Origin: Gp6-AA40 sp035649395
Lineage (GTDB): Bacteria; Acidobacteriota; Vicinamibacteria; Vicinamibacterales; UBA2999
Assembly (NCBI GenBank): GCA_035649395.1
Contig: DASRJR010000264.1
Location: 1 to 18,044 of the forward strand
Direction of reading: 5' to 3'
Length of the DNA: 18,044 bases
This document shows, one piece after another, positions 8,471-15,078 of this stretch; position 1 is the first letter of the stretch; the number at the start of each line of letters is the position of its first letter. Under the pieces are notes generated by a model. The model saw only the letters and a list, made by a program, of their open reading frames with translations. It had not been told where the DNA came from and did not search any database. The position numbers were made by a program, and so were the translations under genes.

Positions 8471-9636
8471 CGCTTCGCGGCGAGGTCCGGCTGCAAGGCG
8501 TCGAGGCGATTCGGGCGCTGCTCGACGCGCGCCACATCGACCTGGCGAATCGTGTGCGGCCCTCTGCCGACATGATGGGCTCGCGCGGCGAGGCGCTCGA
8601 CGACGACGCGGCGCGGCGCGAGGCTCGAACGCTGCTGACGCTGATGGCTGGCGAGCGCCTTTACGACCCGATTCGATCAGGAGACATTCGGGCGCTCTGC
8701 CTGACACGCGAGATCGTTGCAGCGGCCAACCCGCTGGCGGATGCGGTGCTGGCGCTGCAGGCCCTCGGTGGGACCCCGATCGCTCAGGCCGGGACCGACG
8801 CGCAGCGTGCGCGATGGCTCGACGCCATCTGCAGTGGCCGCGTCATGGCCGCCTTCGCCATGACAGAGCCCGATGCCGGCTCGGACGTCGCCGCGATGCG
8901 TACCTCGGCGCGGCAGGACGGCAGCGGGTGGGTGATCGACGGTGACAAGCACTTGATCTCGAACGCCGGCATCGCCGATGTCTACGTGGTATTCGCTGTC
9001 ACGACCGCGGGCGCCGGGCGTCGCGGCCTGTCGGCGTTTCTCGTCCCTGCCGAGACCCGCGGGCTCGTGTTTGCTGGTCCACAGGTGCTGGCAGCACCGC
9101 ATCCGCTCGGCCGCATCCGTTTCGAGTCCTGTCATGTGCCACCGGACGCGCTCCTGGGAGACCTGGACGACGGCTTCAAGGTCGGCATGATGGCACTCGA
9201 TGCGCTCCGGCCGTCGGTCGGAGCCGCAGCCTGCGGCATGGCAGCGCGGGCGCTCGTGATCGCGATGGCGCACGCGACGTCGCGCCAGCAGTTCGGCGCG
9301 CCGCTCGCGACATTCCAGATCACCCGCGAGAAAATCGGGCGCCTGGCGACAGAGCTCGAAGCGGCGCGTCTGCTCGTCTACCGCGCTGCGTGGCGCAGGG
9401 ACACGGAGCACGGACGCATCACGCTCGAAGCGGCGATGGCGAAGAGCTTCGCCACCGAGGCGGCGCAGCGCATCGTCGACGAGGCGGTGCAGATCGCCGG
9501 TGGAATCGGCGTGCTCGTGGGCCACCCGGTCGAGCGGCTCTATCGCGCCGTGCGCGCCCTGCGCATTTACGAGGGGACGACCGAGATACAGCGGTTGATC
9601 ATCGCGGATCAGCTCCTGGAGTTGGTGGACGGCTGA
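8467..9636 (+). CDS. Acyl-CoA dehydrogenase family protein (GTG start)
   Basis: A 389-residue FAD-dependent acyl-CoA dehydrogenase that forms an alpha,beta-double bond in an acyl-CoA and passes electrons to ETF. The flavin/substrate signature FAMTEPDAGSD is present, then GDKHLISNAG, the helical C-terminal domain with TSRQQFGAPLATFQ, and RIYEGTTEIQR. The Glu of YEGTTEIQ (about residue 369) is at the usual catalytic-base position. The N-terminal domain starts without a leader. The GTG at 8467 overlaps the crotonase stop as GTGA, and the stop overlaps the next ATG as TGATG. The expected substrate is a cyclic or ring-opened CoA ester made by the downstream flavoenzyme. Confidence 0.92.
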   Translation: MTLRGEVRLQGVEAIRALLDARHIDLANRVRPSADMMGSRGEALDDDAARREARTLLTLMAGERLYDPIRSGDIRALCLTREIVAAANPLADAVLALQALGGTPIAQAGTDAQRARWLDAICSGRVMAAFAMTEPDAGSDVAAMRTSARQDGSGWVIDGDKHLISNAGIADVYVVFAVTTAGAGRRGLSAFLVPAETRGLVFAGPQVLAAPHPLGRIRFESCHVPPDALLGDLDDGFKVGMMALDALRPSVGAAACGMAARALVIAMAHATSRQQFGAPLATFQITREKIGRLATELEAARLLVYRAAWRRDTEHGRITLEAAMAKSFATEAAQRIVDEAVQIAGGIGVLVGHPVERLYRAVRALRIYEGTTEIQRLIIADQLLELVDG

Positions 9637-11960
9637 TGCGCATTGTCTGCGTCGGCGGTGGACCCGGTGGTCTCTACTTCGGCGTGCTGATGAAGAAGGC
9701 GGACGCGCGTCACCAGATCACCGTCATCGAACGCAATCGACCGGACGACACCTTCGGGTTTGGCGTGGTCTTCTCGGATGCCACGATGGCGGCGGTTGCC
9801 CAGGCCGACGCCGACACGTACGGCGAGGTCGCGCAGCGCCTCGTCCACTGGGACGACATCGAAGTCAACTATCGCGGCGAACGCGTCGTCTCGACCGGAC
9901 ACGGGTTCAGCGGAGTGAGCCGACACACGCTTCTGCGGGTACTGCAGGAGCAGGCGTGCGCGGCCGGCGTCGAGGTGCGATTCGAGCGCGAGGTGTCGAG
10001 TCTCGACGTCCGCGCCTTGTCCGCCGAAGCTTCAGCGGAGGCGGAGACGGCGGACCTCGTCGTCGCCTCCGATGGCGCCAACAGCACGATGCGCCGCCTG
10101 CTCGAGGGACGCATCCGCACGACGGTGGACGTACGGCCGAACCGTTTCGTCTGGCTGGGTACCACGAAGCCATTTCCCGCGTTCACGTTCTACTTCAAGC
10201 AAACGGTGCACGGGCTGTGGCGCGTACACGCGTATCAGTACGAACCCGGCCGCTCCACGTTCATCGTCGAATGCCGTGAGGAGACGTGGCAAGCCTCGGG
10301 CATGGATCATGCCGGCGAAATAGAAACCGCGGCGTTCCTCGAGCAGCTGTTTGCCGTGGAGCTCGAGGGACACCGTCTGATTGCCAACCGCAGCCTGTGG
10401 CGGCAATTCCCGACCATCCGTACCGAGCCCTGGTGGACCGGGAATGTCGTGCTGCTCGGCGATGCTGCGCACACGGCGCACTTTTCGGTCGGTTCCGGGA
10501 CGCGCATGGCGATGGAAGATGCGGTCGCGTTGCGCGATGCGCTCGTCGAGCACGTGGGGTTCGCATCCGCCGCGCCTGATGCGATCGCGTCGGCGCTTCA
10601 ACAGTACGAACTGCGCCGTCGTCCGACGGTCGAAAGCCTGCAGCGCGCAGCCCAGGCGTCGCTGCAGTGGTTCGAGGATACCGAACGGTACATGTCGCTC
10701 GACCCATTGCAGTTCACGTTCGCGCTGTTGACGCGCTCGCTGCGGATCACGCATGAGGACCTGCGCGTGCGCGACCCCCGGTTTCTCGCGCGTGTCGACG
10801 ATTGGGTGGCGCGCGAGTCGGCGCGGCAAACGCGCGTCCCCTCGGTCATCGCGCCTCCGCCGATGTTCACCCCCTTCCGGTTGCGCGATCTCGTGCTCGC
10901 CAACAGAGTGGTCGTATCGCCGATGTGCCAGTACGTGGCCGAAGACGGCACGATTGGCGACTGGCACCTGGTGCACCTCGGGAGCCGCGCCATGGGCGGT
11001 GCGGGCCTCGTCATGGCCGAAATGACCGATGTCTCGCCCGAGGCTCGTATCTCGCCCTGGTGTGCGGGCTTGTACACGTCAGAGCACGCCGCGAGGTGGA
11101 AACAGATCGTCGACTTCGTTCACAGGGAAACACCCGCGGCCATTGGCGTCCAACTCGGTCATGCCGGCCGTAAAGGCGCGACACAGCGGCTGTGGGAGGG
11201 GGACAACGAGCCGCTACCCGAAGGCGGATGGCCGCTCATGTCGGCGTCGCCGATCCCGTACTTTCCAGATCGCAGCCCCGTGCCCCGCGAGATGACCGAA
11301 GCCGACATGGGTTGCGTCGTCGAGGAGTTCGCGCGCGCCGCCGGACTGGCGAGAGATGCCGGATTCGACCTGCTCGAAATCCATATGGCGCATGGCTATC
11401 TGCTGGCGTCATTCATCTCGCCGCTGACCAACACCCGCACCGACGAGTACGGCGGCCCGCTCGAGCACCGCATGCGCTTTCCGCTCAGGGTGTTCGACGC
11501 GTGCCGCCAGGTGTGGCCCGACGGCCGGCCGATGAGCGCACGCATCAGCGCCGTCGACTGGATGCCCGGCGGGATGGAGCCGGCGGATGCGGTGGAAGTG
11601 GCTCGGCTGCTCAAGATGCACGGATGCGACGTCGTCGATGTGTCGGCCGGGCAGACCGTGCCGGACCAGCAGCCCGCCTATGGACGGCTGTTCCAAACGC
11701 CGTTCGCCGATCGGATACGCCACGAGGTCGGCGTCGCGACCATGGCCGTCGGCAACATCTCGTCGTACATGGACGTGAACACGATCATCGCCGCCGGACG
11801 CGCGGACCTGTGCGTGCTTGCCCGCGCGCACCTGTTCGATCCCTACTGGACGCGCCACGCCGCGTGGATGCTCGGGTATCCCCTGCCGTGGCCCGACCCG
11901 TACAAATCATTGGAGCGCTACACGCCACGGTTCGAATTCCGTTTCTCGGGAGACAAGTAA
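9636..11960 (+). CDS. Fused flavin monooxygenase / old-yellow-enzyme, 2-aminobenzoyl-CoA monooxygenase/reductase type
   Basis: A 774-residue two-domain flavoenzyme. Residues 1 to about 400 are a class A flavin hydroxylase: dinucleotide motif GGGPGG at 7-12, an FGFGVVFSD segment, and the second FAD motif GDAAHTAHFSVGSG from about 275. From about residue 411 an old-yellow-enzyme NADH:flavin oxidoreductase domain begins (FTPFRLRDLVLANR, SPMCQY, GVQLGHAGRKG). Its signature AHGYLLASF...TDEYGG lies at about 585-607. In Azoarcus evansii this fusion hydroxylates and then reduces 2-aminobenzoyl-CoA, removing aromaticity; databases also name it bifunctional salicylyl-CoA 5-hydroxylase/oxidoreductase. 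The ATG at 9636 is chosen because the FAD motif follows directly, although an in-frame ATG exists at 9390. It is the last operon gene, 19 bp from a convergent gene. Confidence 0.93.
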   Translation: MRIVCVGGGPGGLYFGVLMKKADARHQITVIERNRPDDTFGFGVVFSDATMAAVAQADADTYGEVAQRLVHWDDIEVNYRGERVVSTGHGFSGVSRHTLLRVLQEQACAAGVEVRFEREVSSLDVRALSAEASAEAETADLVVASDGANSTMRRLLEGRIRTTVDVRPNRFVWLGTTKPFPAFTFYFKQTVHGLWRVHAYQYEPGRSTFIVECREETWQASGMDHAGEIETAAFLEQLFAVELEGHRLIANRSLWRQFPTIRTEPWWTGNVVLLGDAAHTAHFSVGSGTRMAMEDAVALRDALVEHVGFASAAPDAIASALQQYELRRRPTVESLQRAAQASLQWFEDTERYMSLDPLQFTFALLTRSLRITHEDLRVRDPRFLARVDDWVARESARQTRVPSVIAPPPMFTPFRLRDLVLANRVVVSPMCQYVAEDGTIGDWHLVHLGSRAMGGAGLVMAEMTDVSPEARISPWCAGLYTSEHAARWKQIVDFVHRETPAAIGVQLGHAGRKGATQRLWEGDNEPLPEGGWPLMSASPIPYFPDRSPVPREMTEADMGCVVEEFARAAGLARDAGFDLLEIHMAHGYLLASFISPLTNTRTDEYGGPLEHRMRFPLRVFDACRQVWPDGRPMSARISAVDWMPGGMEPADAVEVARLLKMHGCDVVDVSAGQTVPDQQPAYGRLFQTPFADRIRHEVGVATMAVGNISSYMDVNTIIAAGRADLCVLARAHLFDPYWTRHAAWMLGYPLPWPDPYKSLERYTPRFEFRFSGDK

Positions 11961-11979
11961 GTGAGCTCCCGGCCAGCCG

Positions 11980-12369
11980 TCAAAGGCTCGGCACGGGTCC
12001 GGTGCCGCCATCCCAGTCCTTGACAACCCCATCCGGGCCCTTCAGGAACCCGAGCAGACAACCGGAGGAGCCGTCACGCAACTGGTGGCAACGCGCCTTG
12101 ATCGCGTCGCCTGGCTTGAGATAGCCGGCCGTCACGCCGATCCGCTCGAGGCCGCCGCGGCTCGTCGCTTCGAGCACCCAGGTCTCCGTCGCCGCGCCCT
12201 TCTTGACGTCGATATAGACGTAGGAATGCGGCACGACGAGATGAACCTCTTTCACGACGCCCTGGATGTCGATCGTCCCGTCAGTGTAATTGCCGTGGGA
12301 GTGGTGCGCCGCGATCGGCAGCGCGCACGCAAGCGCGCAGATGGCCGCGAGTCCCAGCGTCAATCGCAT
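11980..12369 (-). CDS. Small secreted DUF6152 family protein
   Basis: A 129-residue protein. Residues 1-21 are a signal peptide (LTLGLAAICALACALPIAA), and the predicted mature chain begins HHSHGNY, the characteristic start of this family. The body, with GVVKEVHLVVPHSYVYIDV and LKPGDAIKARCHQL, looks like a small beta-barrel, possibly OB-like. The start at 12369 is supported by AAGGAG upstream; the open frame extends further upstream but lacks family features there. It contains two Cys (in KARCHQL and SSGCLLG) that could form a disulfide. Function is unknown. It is a paralog of the gene at 13245-13646 and is the most downstream gene of the - strand secreted-protein group. Confidence 0.8.
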   Translation of the reverse strand: MRLTLGLAAICALACALPIAAHHSHGNYTDGTIDIQGVVKEVHLVVPHSYVYIDVKKGAATETWVLEATSRGGLERIGVTAGYLKPGDAIKARCHQLRDGSSGCLLGFLKGPDGVVKDWDGGTGPVPSL

Positions 12370-12430
12370 ATCGATTCTCCTTGATGATCCGCCGAATCCT
12401 GAAAAAGCCGTTGCGCACACATGGTGGTGT

Positions 12431-13168
12431 TCATTGGCGTCCTGGCTGACCGCCTTGAGGCTGGGCGGCACCACCACCGCCGCCGTCGCGACCGCCGCCG
12501 TCGCGACCGCCGCGCCCGTCGCCACCACCGCCGCGTCCACCGCGCCCCCCGAGCTGACGTTCAGGAAAGCGATTGTAGTAAAGACTCTGATACCGGATGG
12601 TGTTGCCGTCCGGGCCGAGCATCGCAAACGACTGCTGGAAGATGAGCGGCGGCGGCTGGCCCTTTGCCACCGTCGCATCCAGCACGTAGAGACGATTCTC
12701 GTGCAAATAGATGGCGACATACGAGCGCGACGCGTCGGGATTGGTGAGCTGAAGCATGTGCCCCGTGATCAGGTTGACGTAGTGAAACGCATCATAGGTC
12801 ACGACCACACCCGGCTTCGTGCGATACAGCCTCGCGGCGTGGGCGACGGATGCAGCGATGTCGATGACCCAGTACCCCACACCGCCGACATACGCCTCGT
12901 GCTTGATCGCGGCGTGTATCTTCTCGGCATCGGAGAAGTCGACAACGGTGATCGAGTAGCGGTTCGCCGCCTGCTCCCACCGGTAGACGCGGCCGGGGAA
13001 CTTGGCGCCGTACTCGGAGTCCCAGGTGATGGTCGTCGTGGTGGGTTCACCCGGCGCCGGCACCGAGAAGCGGTCCTCCTTGTTCACGTACTCGGTCCAC
13101 TCCTGCGCGAACACTGGCTGCGCAAGGAGCAGTGCGCACAGTGCGGTCGTGAGTCCTATGAAACGCAT
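12431..13168 (-). CDS. Secreted protein of unknown function with Gly-rich C-terminal tail
   Basis: A 245-residue protein. A signal peptide ending VFA-QEW (residues 1-21) precedes an about 180-residue globular region (EYVNKEDRFSVPAPGEP..., GYWVIDIAASVAHAARLY, GHMLQLTNPDASRSYVAIYLHENRLYVLDATV). I do not recognise an enzyme signature. The last 45 or so residues are almost only Gly, Arg, Asp and Gln, with repeated GGRGG/GGRDGG units, and are probably disordered. The start is taken at 13168, not the in-frame 13204, because the signal peptide begins there and AGGTGGAG is upstream. The opening 'fYvNkeDrFsVpaPGeP' phrase is typical of short periplasmic or secreted proteins of unknown role in acidobacteria (from memory). 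Confidence 0.75.
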   Translation of the reverse strand: MRFIGLTTALCALLLAQPVFAQEWTEYVNKEDRFSVPAPGEPTTTTITWDSEYGAKFPGRVYRWEQAANRYSITVVDFSDAEKIHAAIKHEAYVGGVGYWVIDIAASVAHAARLYRTKPGVVVTYDAFHYVNLITGHMLQLTNPDASRSYVAIYLHENRLYVLDATVAKGQPPPLIFQQSFAMLGPDGNTIRYQSLYYNRFPERQLGGRGGRGGGGDGRGGRDGGGRDGGGGGAAQPQGGQPGRQ

Positions 13169-13244
13169 GTGCTCCACCTTTCTCTGCCGATCGGTCGATG
13201 CCATAGTGTGCCCACTCCCAGGTCAGGGGTCAAAACCCACGCGT

Positions 13245-13646
13245 TCAGTTGCCGATGGATGACCCCGCGAACATCTTGCGGCCGTCTTTCGTGGTGATCG
13301 CCGACGCGTTGCCGACGTGGGGGGCGTTCTTGGCCATATATCCGGCCACGGTCACCGTCTCGCCCGGCTTGAGCGAATCGCGACGCCAGCCTCGCCGCAT
13401 CAGGCCGTTCGGGCCGGCCAACTCGAAGTCCCAATTCACGATCTTCCCCGACTCGTCCTTCACGTCCACAAATACGTGCGCGTGGGGGTTGAACCAATCC
13501 ACCCGAGTCACGACGCCCGTGACCGTCACCGGCTTGTTCCGGTCGAACTCCGCGTCGAACGAGTGGTGCGCCGCGATGGACGCCGCACCGAGCAGCAGAC
13601 CGCCGCAGGCGACCAGTCCACGCACGCCGAGCGGCAGACGCCACAT
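13245..13646 (-). CDS. Small secreted DUF6152 family protein (second paralog)
   Basis: A 133-residue protein. A signal peptide (GLVACGGLLLGAASIAA) is followed by the predicted mature start HHSFDAEFD. The body TVTGVVTRVDWFNPHAHVFVDVKD and LKPGETVTVAGYMAKN matches the DUF6152 pattern, with NPHAH where the first paralog has VPHSY. Start choice: AAGGAGGG lies only about 2 bases before the ATG at 13652 but about 8 bases before the ATG at 13646, so the latter is preferred. Function is unknown; a periplasmic or extracellular binding role is plausible. It sits between the 292-residue protein gene upstream (55 bp gap) and the Gly-rich protein gene downstream (76 bp gap), all on the - strand, so co-transcription is likely. 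Confidence 0.82.
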   Translation of the reverse strand: MWRLPLGVRGLVACGGLLLGAASIAAHHSFDAEFDRNKPVTVTGVVTRVDWFNPHAHVFVDVKDESGKIVNWDFELAGPNGLMRRGWRRDSLKPGETVTVAGYMAKNAPHVGNASAITTKDGRKMFAGSSIGN

Positions 13647-13701
13647 CCTCATACCCTCCTTCGCACGCTGCCGGCCTCGATCGATGCCGTTCGCGCGCGC
13701 A

Positions 13702-14580
13702 TCACTTGTCGAAGAGCTTCGTCGAGGTCTCGTTCTCGGCGCAGATGAACTCGATGAGCTCCTCGTCTGGGAGCAGCCGCTGTGTGAGGTTCACGGTCCA
13801 CGGCCGCGTGTACGCCTTCGGATCGTTCACGGTCACCTCGATCTCGAGCGTGCCGAAATTCGGACGGCGGAAGCGCTCGGTCATCGTGGCCTGCGCGGTG
13901 AGCGGGCTGCCGGCGACGTCGAGCCATCCCCCGTCACGGAACCCGCTCGTCTGTACGACGAGGGTGTTGCCTTCCCACTTGCCCGTCGAGTAGCCGTACC
14001 ACCACGGCTGCGGGTCGTTGTCCGGCAACGGTCGCCCGTCCAGGAAGATCTGCCGGATGCCGGCGTTCCCCTCGTAGAGAATGACGATGACCTTCGGCGC
14101 CTGGATGATCTTGCGCGGCTGGGGATGCGTGTGGAACTGCATGTTTCCCATCGGCAGACAGTGGGCGTCCGGGTTGTCTTTCATGTTGTCTGCCATGCGC
14201 TGCTTCTTGAGCGCCAACGCCCAAGGCTGAAACGGAAGGCCGCCGGGCATGCCCGAGCCGATGTCGAAGAACAGCCGGACCGGGCCTCCGCCGGCGCCTG
14301 GCGCCGCGCCCTGGCTTTGGGGCGCGCGAGGCGGCGTGCCCGGGATGGGTGGGGCACCACCGGTCCCGGAGATGCTCGAATTGACCGTCGACGGGGTCGA
14401 GGGGTTCTCCCACAGCCCGGACAGGTCGGGCTTGCCGTCCGGAGTTTTGGGCGCCGGAGCTGCTAGATTGATCTCGCCAGACCTGGTCCGCGGCACGCCT
14501 TGGGTCTTGTAGGTCGGCCACTGCGCCTGGACCACGACGGACGCAAGCACCGCTCCGATCACGCATGCAAGGAACCGCAT
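13702..14580 (-). CDS. Secreted protein of unknown function with DGKPDLSGLW motif
   Basis: A 292-residue protein. A signal peptide ending VQA-QWP (residues 1-19) is followed by APAPKTPDGKPDLSGLWENP, a Pro/Gly-rich linker, and a conserved-looking domain (CLPMGNMQFHTHPQPRKIIQAP, IVILYEGNAGIRQIFLDGRPLP, WWYGYSTGKWEGNTLVVQTSGF, MTERFRRPNFGTLEIEVTVNDP). This family of unknown function is frequent in Acidobacteriota and often lies beside DUF6152 genes (from memory). The start is set at 14580 because the signal peptide begins there and AAGGAGAG is just upstream; an in-frame ATG at 14610 is less likely. It is the first gene of the - strand secreted group, so the promoter should lie in 14581-14700. 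Confidence 0.78.
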   Translation of the reverse strand: MRFLACVIGAVLASVVVQAQWPTYKTQGVPRTRSGEINLAAPAPKTPDGKPDLSGLWENPSTPSTVNSSISGTGGAPPIPGTPPRAPQSQGAAPGAGGGPVRLFFDIGSGMPGGLPFQPWALALKKQRMADNMKDNPDAHCLPMGNMQFHTHPQPRKIIQAPKVIVILYEGNAGIRQIFLDGRPLPDNDPQPWWYGYSTGKWEGNTLVVQTSGFRDGGWLDVAGSPLTAQATMTERFRRPNFGTLEIEVTVNDPKAYTRPWTVNLTQRLLPDEELIEFICAENETSTKLFDK

Positions 14581-14713
14581 CCGCGCTCTCCTTTGCAGTC
14601 CCGAGCTCATTGATCAACTCACGAGAGTTCTGGAAGCCGCGGTCAGTCTAGTCGCTGACGCGGTCTCAGTCGAGCCCGTAGTGTCTCAGCAAATCGATCC
14701 TAATTCTCTCCTC

Positions 14714-14750
14714 TTCGAGAAACTCCACCACGCTACGGGAGTTCCTCGAA
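14714..14750. repeat. Inverted repeat / hairpin
   Basis: Arms TTCGAGAAACTCC (14714-14726) and GGAGTTCCTCGAA (14738-14750) pair at 12 of 13 positions around an 11-base loop. No T-tract follows on either strand, so it is not a clear intrinsic terminator. It could be a protein-binding palindrome, part of a small RNA, or a repeat element. Confidence 0.7.
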
Positions 14751-14801
14751 CAGGCGAACGATGCCCTAACACGAAGAAGTGCAGCGAGCGGGCATCATCA
14801 G

Positions 14802-14893
14802 TCCACCGTCGCGCTTCGCGCTACGGTGGACATCCTTCCGCATGGCCTGCCATCCGAAGATCACGGCTCGATGGCAAGCGTGAGCGAAGGATG
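14802..14893. repeat. Cluster of nested inverted repeats abutting the tRNA-Cys fragment
   Basis: First hairpin 14802-14830: TCCACCGT pairs perfectly with ACGGTGGA, and an inner GCGC/GCGC stem surrounds a TTC loop. Second structure: CATCCTTC (14831-14838) pairs perfectly with GAAGGATG (14886-14893), enclosing GCCATC/GATGGC (14849-14854 with 14870-14875). The outer arm touches the CCA end of the tRNA fragment. Similar patterns occur next to tRNA genes in related environmental genomes (from memory). It may be a dispersed palindromic repeat or a 3' processing/termination structure of the tRNA. Confidence 0.68.
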
Positions 14894-14935
14894 GAGGCGC
14901 CGCCCGGATTTGAACCGGGGATGGAGGTTTTGCAA
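14892..14935 (-). pseudogene. 3' fragment of a tRNA-Cys(GCA) gene, probable integration (att) site
   Basis: Read on the - strand it gives, in order: anticodon loop TTGCAAA (U33, GCA at 34-36), the 3' anticodon stem ACCTC, variable loop CATC, a perfect T arm (CCCGG, TTCAAAT, CCGGG), acceptor 3' strand CGGCGCC, discriminator T and encoded CCA. U73 and GCA are the identity marks of tRNA-Cys. The 5' half is missing: the bases upstream of the loop cannot pair with the anticodon stem and no GGCGCCG acceptor strand is nearby. Similarity breaks exactly at the anticodon loop, as expected for the displaced tRNA 3' end left after a tyrosine-recombinase element inserts. By that geometry the element lies at higher coordinates. 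A decayed tRNA or an assembly junction are alternatives. Confidence 0.75.
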
Positions 14936-15078
14936 CAGGCCCTCCACTACGCAGTATGCTGAGCGCAACGAATGCTGAATTCTCCAAACGGATTTCGCCA
15001 GCTCATCGAACTCCCTCAGCATCCGAACGGGTTCGGTCCTTTTTCGTCCTCTCCGGGCGAGCCGCGCCGGTCGCAGCC

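Larger units (their letters stand above)
14581..15078. other. Gene-poor stretch: promoter side, hairpins and tRNA fragment
   Basis: No convincing protein gene is present. It contains the upstream side of the leftward 292-residue protein gene, a 37-base hairpin (14714-14750), a hairpin cluster (14802-14893) and the tRNA-Cys 3' fragment (14892-14935). The codons from 14956 to 15078 are in frame with the following PLP enzyme but show mixed third-position bases and no family similarity, so they are treated as non-coding. The base composition around 14640-14800 looks less GC-rich than the genes on either side. Confidence 0.6.

Noticed and set aside
9390..9635. N-terminal extension of the fused flavoenzyme to the ATG at 9390
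   Set aside because: It overlaps the acyl-CoA dehydrogenase C-terminus, and the FAD-binding motif expected at the protein start follows the ATG at 9636.
10032..10976. Long - strand open frame (314 codons) inside the fused flavoenzyme gene
   Set aside because: The opposite strand encodes unmistakable FAD and OYE motifs across this stretch; this frame is a shadow.
12470..12560. CRISPR-like or tandem repeat array
   Set aside because: The repeats are short Gly-codon runs within a coding frame, without regular spacers.
14681..14987. Small open frames on both strands across the hairpin and tRNA region
   Set aside because: They cross the tRNA fragment and inverted repeats and have no recognisable product or Shine-Dalgarno.
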